A stretch of DNA of 64,000 nt, taken from Ignelater luminosus (lineage: Eukaryota > Arthropoda > Insecta > Coleoptera > Elateridae). Each line of letters begins with the position of its first letter. Position 1 is the first letter of the stretch. The stretch covers positions 25,447 to 89,446 of the forward strand of contig VTPC01000500.1 in the NCBI GenBank assembly GCA_011009095.1. Reading direction: 5' to 3'. The notes under the pieces are model-generated. The model was not told the DNA's origin, did not search any database, and saw nothing but the letters and a program-made list of their open reading frames with translations. The translations under genes and the position numbers were made by a program. Positions 23,602 through 35,618 of this stretch are shown piece after piece.

Positions 23602-24642
23602 ATGTTGAATTTCGTGCCTTCAAACTACGATTTGCGGACATCGTTGATTTTCTGTTATCAATTGAAGAAAAACGCTTCTCAAGCTCATCAAATGCTTATA
23701 GAAGCTTACGGTGGACATGCTCTAAGCAGAGCACAGTGCTTCAGGTGGTTTGAAAAATTCCGAAGTGGTGATTTTAGCGTGGAGAACGAGGAACGTGGCC
23801 GGCCACCGAAAAAGTTTGAGGACACCGAATTGCAAGCATTGTTGAATGAAGATGATGGTCAAACGCAAGAAATGATGGCAGAGCAGTTGGGAGTGACCCA
23901 AAAAACCATTTGCAAACGTTTGAAAGACATGGGCATGATTTTAAAGGTGGGAAGATGGATGCCGCATGAACTGACTGAAAGGCAGCAAGAGAACCGAAAA
24001 ACCATTTGTGAAATGCTGCTCTCCCGGTTCAAAAGGAAGTCTTTTTTGCATCGAATCGTTACGGGTGATGAAAAATGGGTGTATTTCTCCAATCCCAAGC
24101 GTAAACGATCGTATGGTCCGCCCGGCCACAAGCCAAAATCAACGGCCAAACCAAATCGCTTCGGCCGCAAGGCAATGCTGTGTGTTTTCTGGGATCAGCA
24201 TGGTATGATTTGGTACGAGCTATTAAAACCAGGTAAAACAATTGACGGTGCACGCTACCAACGACAATTGGCCGATTTGAACAGCGCTATACACCGAAAA
24301 CGCCCAGAATATGCCGATCGGCGTCACAAAGTAATTTTTCTTGATGACAATGCACCACCACATCGAACAAGAGCGACCCGGGAATTGGTGGAGACGTACG
24401 ATTGGGAACCGCTGGTGCATGCGGCTTACTCACCAGACTTGGCGCCTTCCGATTATCATTTGTTTGCATCGATGGGCCACGCACTTTCCGAGCAGCGCTT
24501 CAATTCTCACGAAGAAGCCAAAAAATGGCTCGATGATTGGTTTGCGGCCAAAGACGGCCAATTTGTTTGGCGCGGCATTCACAAATTGCCTGAGAGATGG
24601 GTAAAATGTGTCGCTAGCGATGGCTATTATTTTGAAGATTAA
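23602..24642 (+). CDS. Mariner transposase, DD34D, full length
   Basis: 346 codons with no stop or frame change, the usual length for mariner transposases. The N-terminal ~110 residues hold the paired helix-turn-helix DNA-binding region, including 'GGHALSRAQCFRWFEKFRSG' and 'MAEQLGVTQKTICKRLK', separated by the 'GRPPKKFED' linker. The catalytic domain shows 'VTGDEKWVYF' (first Asp), 'IFLDDNAPPH' (second Asp) and 'YSPDLAPSDYHLF' (third Asp). Thirty-four residues lie between the second and third, giving DD34D. The protein would cut at the TIRs and insert at TA sites in the nucleus. A possible polyadenylation signal AATAAA follows at about 24663. Base composition is visibly richer in G and C than the surroundings, which fits a recent arrival. 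Whether it is active cannot be told from sequence. Confidence 0.95.
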   Translation: MLNFVPSNYDLRTSLIFCYQLKKNASQAHQMLIEAYGGHALSRAQCFRWFEKFRSGDFSVENEERGRPPKKFEDTELQALLNEDDGQTQEMMAEQLGVTQKTICKRLKDMGMILKVGRWMPHELTERQQENRKTICEMLLSRFKRKSFLHRIVTGDEKWVYFSNPKRKRSYGPPGHKPKSTAKPNRFGRKAMLCVFWDQHGMIWYELLKPGKTIDGARYQRQLADLNSAIHRKRPEYADRRHKVIFLDDNAPPHRTRATRELVETYDWEPLVHAAYSPDLAPSDYHLFASMGHALSEQRFNSHEEAKKWLDDWFAAKDGQFVWRGIHKLPERWVKCVASDGYYFED

Positions 24643-24686
24643 ATTTGTAACCATGTTTTGTTAATAAACGTTTAAAATTGAAAAAA

Positions 24687-24713
24687 AAAGTCTCATTTCA
24701 TAGGTATACACCT
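24687..24713 (-). repeat. Right terminal inverted repeat of the mariner
   Basis: Perfect complement of 23434-23460. Confidence 0.9.
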
Positions 24714-26756
24714 ATGTATATCTGTAGTCGTTTTAAATACCCGCCAAGTAATTGTAAGTGGATTTAGAAAATCTTCAGGTATTTAGGGTTCGACAATCAG
24801 TAACTGTTTGAATGAAGGACAAAACGGGTCACAATTCATGAAAATAAATTTGTTACAGTTTATTTTTAAAAATTATTGCAAGTAAACTAAAACTTTAATT
24901 TTTGAGTAAAACTTAATGAAATCTCTAGTTTAATTGAGAGCATCAACAACAGATATTATGCAAGTACATTATTTAATTTCAACTATTAACCTAGTAAATG
25001 TTGGAATTGCCGCTCATCAACCCTTTAGCCACGAGCGTGCGTGTAGAATTTTTTTATGTAAAGTGCAAAAATTTTTATATCATTGTTTAGGCAAGACAGG
25101 ATCTATCAGAATCACGAAAGAAATCAGCCGGTTTTCCTTTAAAAAATTGATGATGACATCAGCGCTTCGAAACAAATGATTGCAAGATAAAAATGTGCAT
25201 TCTTCTACTAGAAAATCAACCTGTTTTAGAATTTTTCAATATACTTGCCCATAAAGAAATATGAATTTTTTTCGTTACCTTATACTCACGCTGTGTGCAA
25301 TTTCCAGTGTTTGTATTAATTTTCATTCTACCGTCTAGACTTTTATCTTGGCGCTGTATCTGGCAGCTTTTAAAAACGTCAAAATGTAATTTAAAAACAC
25401 CGTTTCCCTACACGTATCCGTAAATTAACAGGTAGGCTTTTAATTAAAAGACATGGAATAGGCATATCGATTTAGTAAACACGTTAGGTTTTAGATATTC
25501 GCAGGTATAGATTTCGTTAGCTACATTTTTTGCAGGTGTCCACTCGTGTTAGCAAAATTGAAATTGAATTTGGGAATCAGATACTAACTGCGCGTGAAAT
25601 GGATATCTTTTCTTTCAGCCTACACCAATTTGAATGAAATTACCGGAAACTTTAGCAAATTTATATTGGCTTCCTTAATTAATTTTAAGAGCTTTCTCCT
25701 TTATATTGGTTTAGTTCACTTTAGGATATATATTCAAATCCATAAATTCTGAAAGTTAAGAGTCAAAATTACTAATGAAACTTAATTTAAGAATTTATTA
25801 ATTTATGAAGTGCATTATAAAGAATATAATGAAGTACCGAATTTGTATGTTTTCTAACTCGTTTTAACTTTTACTTAGAAATGTTAATAGTAACTGCTTC
25901 ACTCCTTATAAGCAATTTAGTGAATTAGTTACTGCAGTTATTGAGATTAATTTGTAGCAATATTCAGAGGAAAAATAAAATATACCTATAGTATTTTATG
26001 AATAAAGTTATTGATTTTTATTACAACGGAGATGGCGTTAAAATCCGAGATATCAATGCGAGGGTAGCAAGCAGGCGTCCTCTTTTTTACAAAATGTAAC
26101 AATAACAGTAATTGAGTTCTTATTCTCAGTTAGCTAACATTAAGTAAGGAAAAAAACGTCCTTAAAGAAAGAAAGAAATTTAGATACCTTGTGATAATGA
26201 TTTTGTTTTATTCTTCATTCTAGTGTCACTTTTCTCACGTTGGAGCGGTGAATGTACTGCTACAAACTACTGCAAATATAAATTCGTGAAGCGACAAAAT
26301 TATGAAATAAGAAATGCTAGACAGCATTAAATGTTCCCGTCTCGGCAGTTTAAACCTCAATTTCGGATATCCACTCTAAAACCTTGTTTTACGAGAGATT
26401 GCAGTGGTTGCGCCACAAGAAAGGGCAGTTTACTCAGCTTAAAGCATCAGCAAATTCGAAATGTCGAATTAAATGCAATGTCTACAGAATGTTGCTCATT
26501 CCATTCGTATAAATTTGCACAAGACCAATTAATTCACAGATTATATGCGTTTTCAGTATTATTTATTTCAATATTTTGCAAATAATTAATTTCTATTCGT
26601 GATAAAGTTTATAAATCAATTTAAAACGTTTATCTAGCATCTGATTTGTATGCTTTGTAAATCTGAATAAATCGAAAATAGTTCTTTTCTACATGAACAT
26701 CCAAGGGTGTCTTAAACATTGAAACTAGTCTAGCAGACTTACAATCAACTTAATTC
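24714..26756. other. No supported gene
   Basis: AT-rich sequence between two DNA transposons. Short frames such as 26331-26585 show no recognisable domain. Confidence 0.45.
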
Positions 26757-26758
26757 TA

Positions 26759-26783
26759 TAGTCTAAATCAAATAAGAATAAAG
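26759..26783 (+). repeat. Left terminal inverted repeat (DD83E element)
   Basis: 25 bp, identical to the complement of 29118-29142, with TA at 26757-26758 outside it. Confidence 0.9.
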
Positions 26784-27181
26784 TAGGTGGCACTGCGGTG
26801 CAAGGCAGATTTAAGCAGCTGAAGTGTTCGAAAAGGGCGCCAAATTTGAAATTGCTTTCTAATAGTTGTTCAAGAATATGTATAAAAATTAAAAACCAGT
26901 AGCTGACGAACGATGAATAAATGAAATAGTAGATTTTTATAATGACAAAGTATAATGAATAAGCTCATAAGGATATACCTCTTACGAAGCAAAGGAAGTT
27001 ACGAGTTAACATGTAAATGTTTATTTATTTAGTTTTTACATAAACAAAAAGGTAAAAAGCCTGTAGTACAAGTCAATTCAATAATTACAAAACATATTTT
27101 AATTAAGGAGCAGGAGTTGTAGGTACTGTATATAACAATAGTGCATCCATTTTGCTGTTTGTGTATTTATACTTCTGGCAA

Positions 27182-28590
27182 TCACTCTACCTCCATATCA
27201 TCGTCAGCAGAATCCTCCTCGCTAGAACTCTCCGACCGTAAATTAATCACAATTTTCTCAACCACTTGTTCTGTTATTCCGTCTAAATCCCACATATGAT
27301 TTTCTTCACGTATTACATGATTGACACAATCATTCCACTTTTCTGCAGTTACACCAGCAATTCCATCACATAAGAGTTGCTTTACCTCTTCGATAGAGTA
27401 CCTTCGATTATTAACAGCAACATGTTGCTTAACTTGAGCCCATACTAGCTCAATAGGATTCAGATTACAGTGATACGGTGGTAATCTTAAAATTAATCTT
27501 CCACTCTTTTTAATAAGTTCATCGATGACATATGGTGTTGGATGTGATAACACATACTGTTTTACCAATTCTAATAATTGCAATTTCAATAAATAATCTC
27601 CTGGTGTAATTTCCTTGCCATGAAGCCAATCAATAATCTGATCTTTTCTCCAATTCCGAGTGGGTACTTTATCAGCTTTAACACTATGATAAGGGGCGTT
27701 GTCCATTACAATGACCGAATGAGGTTCTAATTTAGGTAGGATCCCTTCCAACCACATTTTAAAAACATCTCCATCCATGTCTTGATGATAATCACCTACA
27801 AACATTCAAATAATTTATTGTAATAAAAAACATACAAAAACAATACAGTTCTCACCTGTCTATTTGGATTCAAAGTTAGAAGTCCTCCATCAACAAAGCC
27901 AGATTCACTACCGATGTGAACAACTATTAACATCTTTCCTTTGCCTGATGGATCTTTGATTCCAGTTGAAAGGCCTTCAAATAATGCTTGTCTGGCAGTT
28001 TTAATGATAGTATCATACCAAACTTTGCTTCCCACATGTCCTGCATTAACCCATGTTTCATCTGTGTAATAAATCGTTCTTCCTTCTTCTCGGTATTGTT
28101 TAATAGCAGTTAAATATTTTCTTCTCCACAAAACAATAGTTGGCTTTTCAATCAAAATCGTTTTTCTTGTTCGTTTATCATATTTGAATCCTAATTTTAA
28201 TAACGTTCTATGTAATGTTGAATAACTAAAATCTGGTAATGAATCGTCTTCGTTAACAGCTTGTAGTATTTTTCCTACAGTTGGAACTTCATTTCGAAAA
28301 TAAAAACAATGTACATGTCTTCGTATGGCAGATTTCTCGAAGTCTTCAAGTTTCTGAAAACATGTTTTTGATTCCCTAGTTTTCTTAGGAGATCGTACCA
28401 ATCCAGAAGCTTCCATTTGTTTAATTATATTGCACATCGTATTCTGTCCGATCCCAACTTCAGCCGACGTTTGCTTGACTGACCAAGTCTTACTGTTGTT
28501 TTGTAAATGTTTTAAATAGACATTGTAAGCCATAAGTCTCTGACCACTTTGTACGTGTTTTCCTTTAGCATTTTTGAAAACTTCAGCCAT
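27182..28590 (-). CDS. DD83E transposase with a probable 60-nt intron
   Basis: Exon 1 (28590-27856, 245 codons) begins 'MAEVFKNAKGKHVQSG' and has a helix-turn-helix ('WSVKQTSAEVGIGQNTMCNI'). The first catalytic Asp lies in 'YYTDETWVNAGHVG'. Exon 2 (27795-27182) has 'VIVMDNAPYHS' (second Asp) and 'LPPYHCNLNPIELVWAQVK' (Glu), with 83 residues between them, and an acidic C-terminal tail. The sequence between is bounded by CAG/GTGAGA and TTTGTAG/GTGATT, good GT-AG signals. However, joining them exactly leaves exon 2 one base out of phase. Either a base has been lost next to a splice site, the assembly is wrong, or splicing differs. Total length would be about 450 residues. The protein is a DDE-superfamily nuclease, possibly inactive in this copy. 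Confidence 0.85.
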
Positions 28591-29117
28591 AATCGCAAAT
28601 ATAACCTGAAATATTGCATTGATATTTTGATCATTATGTTGTTATAATTCAAACTATAATTACCTGTATAACGATACGCTGAGTTTAATGAGCTCTTAAA
28701 AGAACTATTTTAATATAAATAAAAGAATAACAGCAATACCAAAAAAAGACGTAAAATGACAAAATTAGAATAACAGGCTAACTGACCCTAACCAAGCAAG
28801 AAGGAAAAAGTGTGGTTATATTACAACTTCACAAAAGCCAACGTTGTCACGTCTCCGTTTCATTTAGGTTTGTCTTATCATCTATTTTTAAGGCATTTAT
28901 GAAAAGTACGTTATATATTTTTCAGTTATAAACATTACTAAAAAATTGTTTTATCAGATATATATCATAAAACATTTTTTTATGTAACTATAAGTAATTT
29001 ACTTTCGTACATCTGGTAACACGGTATTCAATAAAATCAGCATGTTAAAGTTGTGTAAAACGGACTCGTTTATTAACCAATGAGGATGAAGGTCAAGCTG
29101 TCCCCATCATTGTTTCG

Positions 29118-29142
29118 CTTTATTCTTATTTGATTTAGACTA
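29118..29142 (-). repeat. Right terminal inverted repeat (DD83E element)
   Basis: Perfect complement of 26759-26783, with TA at 29143-29144 outside it. Confidence 0.9.
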
Positions 29143-29214
29143 TAATGTATCGTATGTTAACAGATTAAATAGTAAAGTTCACTCCTCATGTGTATTATAA
29201 AGTCTTTCTTTAAT

Positions 29215-31560
29215 TCTTGCGTTCTTCGCGCACTATGTTTTGCTTTGAGACCCGTTACATCACCAGCGCAAACGGTTTAGTCGTTTTGAGTCTACAGATC
29301 TGGTTGCTATTGTCCAGGAGGTTGGTCACCTCTACGTTATCATGGTTATGCAGTCTTGCTTCGTGTTTAGTAGCAAAGTGTTTCGTCTCACTAGCAACGT
29401 TCATTATCCCGTGGTCTAGATGAATGCCACTATTACCTATGTACAACACAGCGTTGATAATTTTATGTAGCACTTTGTTTTGTTTTCTCTTAAACCAATA
29501 CATTTTGTAATATTTTATATAGAGTTCTTCTCGTTTTTTTTTTTGACACAAGTCCTCCATCTTAGTTTGTTTTGGCACTCAATGTCATGTCTAGATAGTT
29601 TGCAGAGTTTACACAAGGGATCATTATTGAAGGCTAATTCCATATAGTTTTACTGATCAATTTGAACTTTATTTTCCATTTTTCTATCCATGCAGTGTTG
29701 CATTCAGTTGCTTTTGGTAAATTGACCGTGATTTTTTCAACGTTGTCTTGAATTACCCTAATGATCGTATCATCTGTAAATGTCGCTAGCGTTGCATTCT
29801 CAATATGCGGGATGTCATAATTATAGAGCAGGTAGAAGATTAGTCCTAGGAAGCTGCCTTGTGGCACTCCTTTGTATAGCTTATGAATGAAGCCTTTGTG
29901 TTACACTTTATCAATTTTTTGTGCAACGTCCAGAAATATTGCCAAGCAGACCTTATTTTCATCCAGCACTTTTGACTATATTGGTAATTCTTTTCACTTG
30001 CTCTATGGTTGAGTGTTTGCTTTTAATCCCAAATCAGTGACTTGGTATAATTCTGAATTCCCTATTATGGTTTTAAGTCTGTTGATAAAAACTTTCTCAC
30101 ACAATTCTTAAACAATTAGTTTGATGATATCGGTCTATGAAATTCGTTTAAAGGTTTTCTGGGTTTGGGTAGCATGATGACATCTGCTATCTTCAAACTG
30201 GTTGGTACCCGTTTTAATCTAAAAGAGACGGTAAATAGGTAGGTTAACATGACACTAGCGTTTTAGGGAAAATGTTTCCGAAGCCTGAAGCTTCTTTGGA
30301 AGTTATGTTAGTGTTGGTTTTGGTTGTAAATTGTTTAGGTGCCAATAACGCAATTTTTTCGTTTTATTAATAGTGTCAGTACCTAATAATGTAAGTAGTA
30401 GCATTTTGAATTTTATTTGGTTTAAATATTATTTCAAGATGGGCAGAAAACAGATTTGATTTTTGCTAATGATCATTTGCACAGCTACTATCAGGTTGTC
30501 CTGTGTGTGGATCCTGCATGATTAGTTGTATGCGTTAGTTACTTTTACTAATGAATATCTAGTCTCACTATCAACTGTTAGACCTATTATATAGATGTTA
30601 AAAGATTATTCTTCTAGTCTCAATGTTTCGCGTTTACAATTTTTCTCTTTTTTTTTGATAATATTTCGAATCTCTACTGGGTAATTGTTGCCAACCGTTA
30701 AACGTGATACTCTTACTAGTTATCTTGTAGTTCTATTTGAAACCTTCGCCAATCATTTGATCTATTGGTCAAGATAGACTTAGCTTTTTTTCTTATTTTC
30801 CCATTCAACGTTAACATAATTAATTGCTGAATGATCAAAACTTACGTCAGAGTTTTCTTCTATGTTGATGGAATTTGGTGATATTTTTCTAGTTAGTGTT
30901 TGTAAGCCAATATGTTGGTTTTGTCCTGGAACGAACGTTACATCCAGTTTCCCCGATTGCTTCAGACAATTCTTTGGCTTTAGTGGTAGTAATTCGTGAT
31001 CCCCACGTTGCGGTTTTGGCATTAAAATTGTCTCCAGCAACTAATTAATCCTTTGCCGATGTGTTTTAGAAAGCTTTTGAAATGATCATATCAGTATTTG
31101 GTGTATCAAGAAATATTTGTCATTTTTTGCATTGACTGCATCCTTTGCATGAGAGTAACCTCTGTTGCTATCTTTTATGCCGACGCTTGATTTTCAACAG
31201 CTCCTATCACTTGCTCTATGACTCTGTGTGTGTAGTCAGATTAGATGTAAATTGTCTGGTTGCAGTGCTTGTGCCTTTTCTTTTTTGATGTGATTTTTCC
31301 TTTCTTGGAGGTTTTTTAAGACTTCACTGCAGTGGTAATTCACTGAATATTTCTATCGGCAATTATGACACTTTTATTTTGCTGCTGTTGGTTTTGAACA
31401 ATTACGTGTAAGGTGATTTCTTACACATTTAACAGCGTTTGGCTCTTTTGGGTATATTCATATCTCTGACACCTCTGACATTGGGGTATCTCGAATGTTA
31501 TACGTGGAGTGCACGTGCACTGAGTAAGACTCTGCATTCATTCATTACACTAAACTATAA
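29215..31560 (-). mobile_element. Jockey-type LINE relic
   Basis: Read on the minus strand from high to low coordinates. Near 31500-31440 lies a zinc-knuckle remnant 'PQCQRCQRYEYT', typical of the first ORF. Between about 31040 and 30790 there is an endonuclease remnant with 'SDVSFDHSAI', where S-x-D-H is the usual end of the catalytic site. RT pieces follow, with 'MPQGSFLGLIFYLLYNYDIP' and 'ATFTDDTII' (normally FADD) at 29867-29634. The C-terminal tail 'KHFATKHEARLHNHDNVEV' and 'NLLDNSNQICRLKTTKPFAL' comes last at about 29400-29260. Frames change several times and stops are frequent. It is an old, inactive copy lying next to the DD83E element. Confidence 0.75.
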
Positions 31561-33780
31561 TTTTTTAAAGTTTACTTTAAAAAACAAACTTTCCGTACCA
31601 CACTAACTATGCTAATGATGAATCCTCGATAGGGATGATAAATGATATTGTTATCTGCAAAGTGACCCAATTTGGGAAAAGATACCTTCCAATTTCTTTA
31701 TTTTATTTGAATTTGAATTATCTGCTGTACACCTAAGGTAATTGAAAATCTAAATATTAACATTCTTATCTACTTTATGTTTTAGTTCACAAAGCTCTAA
31801 TTAGTTGCAAATATGCAGGAATATCTAGGAAGTCTTCATCAAGATCGTGCAACTTCGAGATAGTAAACAATATCAATCTCTCACATCTATTAAATGCTGC
31901 AACGTCTTTTTCTCTGTTCTCGGCCTGTTTCTCCATCTTCAGAAACTAAGCTTATTAAGAAATTTCTAATTTTATTCAATAGGGTGACACTTAATTTAAT
32001 TTTAAGATCTATAGTACTACGTACTTTTTGCCCTTTTCAGTTCAGAGCATTGCAACAGAATTTGGCAATATTTTTGCCTTTGATGGGGCTATTATATTGT
32101 TTAAACTTCTAATTTTGTTATTTTCGCTTGTATTGTGCTTAATTAGTTAATAGCATTCTACAAACAGATTTTATGAAAATATTTCCTTGATTTCCACCTT
32201 ACACCTGTTTCACAATTTTGAACAATATTACTAGTACTAAAATTAGTTTTGAAGCTCGGCAGCATGAGTCTGGTACGGTAGTTTGTGCATGTTCCTTGTT
32301 AGTTTATTATCTGAATTACATTTAAGATGGAATTTCAGCATAGTATGAGTTATAAATTAAAAGAATCATCTATTTTAACTTGTAAACAAATAACTTTACG
32401 CTTTGATTTGGATAATAATACACAAAGAGGTGTAGGTTTTGATTAAAATTCGCAAAGAAAGTGTTGATGCTGTTTATTGCTAAACCGTGAATTATTCTGT
32501 TTCAAATTAGAACACTTAGTAAACTCTGTTTGCAACCTCCAAATTAGTAGGTACTTAACAATTAGTCATCACAATTGACGTAACACTGCTGAAAATCGAA
32601 TATTCTCAATACGTAATTAAACTTGGTGGTTAATGAAATTTCTCCAGTGTCCTCTTATTGTGGGCGATACAAATACAAGTCCTGTTTTATTTATTAATTA
32701 GATTACGTTAAATTTATTTATTTAATCTGTTTAATATACAGCGTAATTTATACCTCAAATGACTGGAACGAACTTAACTATTACCAAATCTTGTTAACAT
32801 TCATTTACTAGATTTAAAATCTATACGGAATTTAACCCTTTTTTTTCTAAATGAATTCATTAGAACGAAATCTGAATTCTGGAGGTAATTCAAATTAAAC
32901 ACGAATAAATGTAAAAATCAGGAGTTAATTTACAAGTCGTTTTTAACATTGCCGTCATTTACAATAAGGCTTTAACAAAAGTAGGTTAACCAATTAGGTT
33001 TATTCACTGCACTCTTATTGTCAGCAATAAAAAAGTTGCTGATCTTATTAGGTACGTTATAAAATCTATACTTTGATTTTCTAGAAAATGGTTGGCGACT
33101 TTAGCTTTTAGTTTAATTGAGTACTAAGTACAAAATGGAACCGGAAGCGGAACCGAACAGCATTTCTTATTCTGCTCTAACGTTCTAATAATACTCTAAG
33201 GTGGAATTATACAAACAGCACCTGGCGGACAGGAAATAAGTTTACCACAAATTACGGAAAAAAAAGGTTAGGTTAAACCGATTTTCTGTGAACCGTATAG
33301 TATAAATTCTTGTTGACTTATTTTCTATTCTCCTATAGTATCTGTACTTCAATTTACTGAATTGTATTTCACATAAGTACAAATAAACTATAAAATAGGT
33401 ATGAAACTAGACAAAGCATTGTGAATTTATTTTTCAAACAATTTACTAGCAATACTACAATCCACTTTTTCTGCTACAAAAGAAAACTTTGAAAACGTAA
33501 AAATGTTTCAAAGTACAGTGGCGTGAAAAGTCCTACATTGTTTTTGCGCAATAATATGTTTTTGAACATATTTTTCGTATAATGTTCCCTACTTATCTTT
33601 AATAATTTGGCAGCTATAATTACATTGATAATGTCTCTGCTTCTTATACTAAAATAAGATTTTTACATAACAGATTATCTATCAGTTGAATAATTTGACA
33701 GTAAGGTGTCATTAAGATCTGCTTAGGACTAATTACTATTAGAAATCCCAACGGATATTGTAAGGATATAAGCCCTGGGG
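31561..33780. other. No supported gene
   Basis: AT-rich sequence. Frames such as 31894-32112 and 33644-33877 show no domain, and the second overlaps the motif-rich stretch described next. Confidence 0.45.
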
Positions 33781-33789
33781 TGAAACTCA

Positions 33790-33900
33790 ACCTCAATGCA
33801 ATGCAATCCAGTGACGTCATGCGATGCAATGCGATAAAATAGGAGAAACGAATACTTTTTGTACTCTGCCGTATCATTGCATTCTTTTCATGCGCTTTCG
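33790..33900. repeat. GCAATG-rich stretch with TGACGTCA, possible transposon end
   Basis: The sequence holds repeated CAATGCAATGCAAT and GCGATGCAATGCGAT, the palindrome TGACGTCA (33812-33819), and ACTCTGCCG (33863-33871) followed by CATTGCATTC. A related cluster in opposite order occurs at 41049-41210, where CGGCAGAGT (41202-41210) is the complement of ACTCTGCCG. The two could be inverted ends or subterminal motifs of one DNA element family; no target duplication was found. Confidence 0.35.
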
Positions 33901-35150
33901 AAAGATTGAATAATGATTACTGCCAATCCTAAAAACACTATAGTATCTAGTGCCTTTTCTAGTAACATTATTTAACAAATGATATGGACACAGTTGGACA
34001 TTTGTTTGACATTTACAATTTGAACTTGTAATGTTATTTTGAATTAACGTGTAAACATTCGACTTCTATCTTAATTTAATTTGGAAGTAGATGTTTATTC
34101 CTCTCATTTCTATTATAAAATTTACATTGATTTATTTTATTGAATAAAAACTTATTTATTAAGAAGTTTATTTTATTTTATAAAATTATATTTCTGCGTC
34201 AAAGCTTGATAATTCATGTTCCGACAGGATTTCTCCTGTCGCTGAAGCGGACGGAATTCTAAGAAATTTTGGCTTTTTTGTAGCAGAGCGAACATTAAAG
34301 TACCGTTTACAACGCCGCGTCGGCTTGTATTTACCCTTCGTTAGAGTGAAAGGGGTTTGTGTTAGCTCGAATCGTCACGTAATAGGGTGGCCGCCGCCAG
34401 GCGATGCGCCCCAAGACCAAACTTGCCCTTCGATCTTCGTCCTGTTAACATAGTTAGCAAGCGCGCAAAACGACTTCTTAATACGAGTTCTTTCTGTATA
34501 GTTTTAACTTTTGGGTGTTGGGAATCTTATTATGCAAAAGAGGTCTTGTAAAAATTCCAAAAAAAACGTCGTCTTAATAGATCAGAAATTGTATGATCTT
34601 GTAATTAAGTTTGGCATATTAGCCTTAAAAACTTTCTTATTATGTGAGCAATTTTGTTTGTGCTGGACACGTTCTGATTGTATAAGAGTTCATTACTTCT
34701 TGAATTCATTTCTAACAACTTTGGACGTACGGAAGCCATAGTAGAATTTTATTAAATCTTAAAGACCATTGTTTGTGTGACACCTCTGATACGGTAGAGA
34801 ATGGAGGACCAGTGTAACGCCAATCTCCATATTTCGTCTTGGGATAAGGCTTGGTTAAGAAATCGAAGTGTCTGTCTGTTAGTTTACCGCCAAACCGCTA
34901 CGAGTAAAGCTTTCTCTTTTCCCGTGCTGGATGCCAAAGGAATTGTAAGATAAGTTATTTCTTTTCTATATTTTCTTTTCGCTCTCTGTTTTGTAATAAT
35001 TATTTTGTTTATACCAACTTTAATAATTTTATGCGACATTTCGTCACAAAACCTCTGGGGGGGGGGGAGGAAGTTGACTTAAATTAAATATAGTTACACT
35101 CTGCAGAGTTTCTTTAGAGATAATCTGGTATCAAATAAATTAGGTAACTT
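33901..35150. other. No gene; contains a GC-rich island and a G run
   Basis: A block at about 34215-34455 is clearly richer in G and C than its surroundings (for example GGCCGCCGCCAGGCGATGCG). It begins near TGTTCCGACAGG, which would suit a solo LTR or a promoter, but no partner or duplication was found. A run of ten G lies at about 35057-35066. No coding frame was supported. Confidence 0.35.
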
Positions 35151-35300
35151 CCCAGACAGCAAAAGTCTACTACTTTTTACAGCAATGTTACTATTTGTAA
35201 ACTATTATTTTACATTCATACCGTTCTATTACTTCTCTTTAACTATTTTTAAGGCATTTTTGGGTCAGATAATTATGTAGTAACGTTTTAGTTGGTATTA
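35151..35300 (+). repeat. Copy of a CCCAGACAGCAAA-ended repeat
   Basis: Begins CCCAGACAGCAAAAGTCTAC and aligns over about 150 bp with 36359-36510 in the same orientation, including a shared TTTAACTAT or TTAACTAT and AAGGCAT block. An inverted relative forms the other end at 37409. It looks like the terminus of a second copy of the same TIR element, cut by the assembly gap. Confidence 0.6.
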
Positions 35301-35618
35301 AGCCGTAACTAAACTTTCTTATGTTCTTGAGTAGTCAGATAACCGTCAACTTACTGTAACTTTACTTGTTAGAGGAACCGAAAGGTTTGTTGAGAGAAGT
35401 GTACTTTCTGATTGTCCCTTTGCAGTAATATTAGCATATCAAAGCTTACTTTCAGGTCAGAATACGTCATGCTACAATAAAACAACTATTTGTAGTAACT
35501 CTACTGCTTGCTGATTATTTTCTGTTACTCCCAACAACAACAAATTAATTATTAATATATAATATAATAATTTATAATATAGAAATTTCCAATATGCAAA
35601 AACCTTCTTAAATCAGAA

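Larger units (their letters stand above)
23434..24713 (+). mobile_element. Intact mariner element
   Basis: A 1,280-bp element bounded by perfect 27-bp inverted repeats, AGGTGTATACCTATGAAATG... at 23434-23460 and its complement at 24687-24713. It encloses one uninterrupted transposase frame. The right end abuts a TA within CACCTATG; the left has CA at the matching place, so the TA duplication is not clean. Length, TIR size and content are those of a complete mariner. Confidence 0.92.
26759..29142 (-). mobile_element. Complete TIR transposon of the Tc1/mariner superfamily, DD83E type
   Basis: A 2,384-bp unit with perfect 25-bp inverted repeats starting TAGTCTAAATCAAATAAG at 26759-26783 and ending with the complement at 29118-29142. 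TA lies directly outside each end (26757-26758 and 29143-29144), the target duplication of this superfamily. It carries one transposase gene on the minus strand. About 420 bp of non-coding sequence precede the left end of the gene and about 530 bp follow its start. The large spacing between the last two catalytic residues sets it apart from mariner and Tc1. It recalls the reported DD82E ('Sailor') group, an assignment made from memory. Confidence 0.88.
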
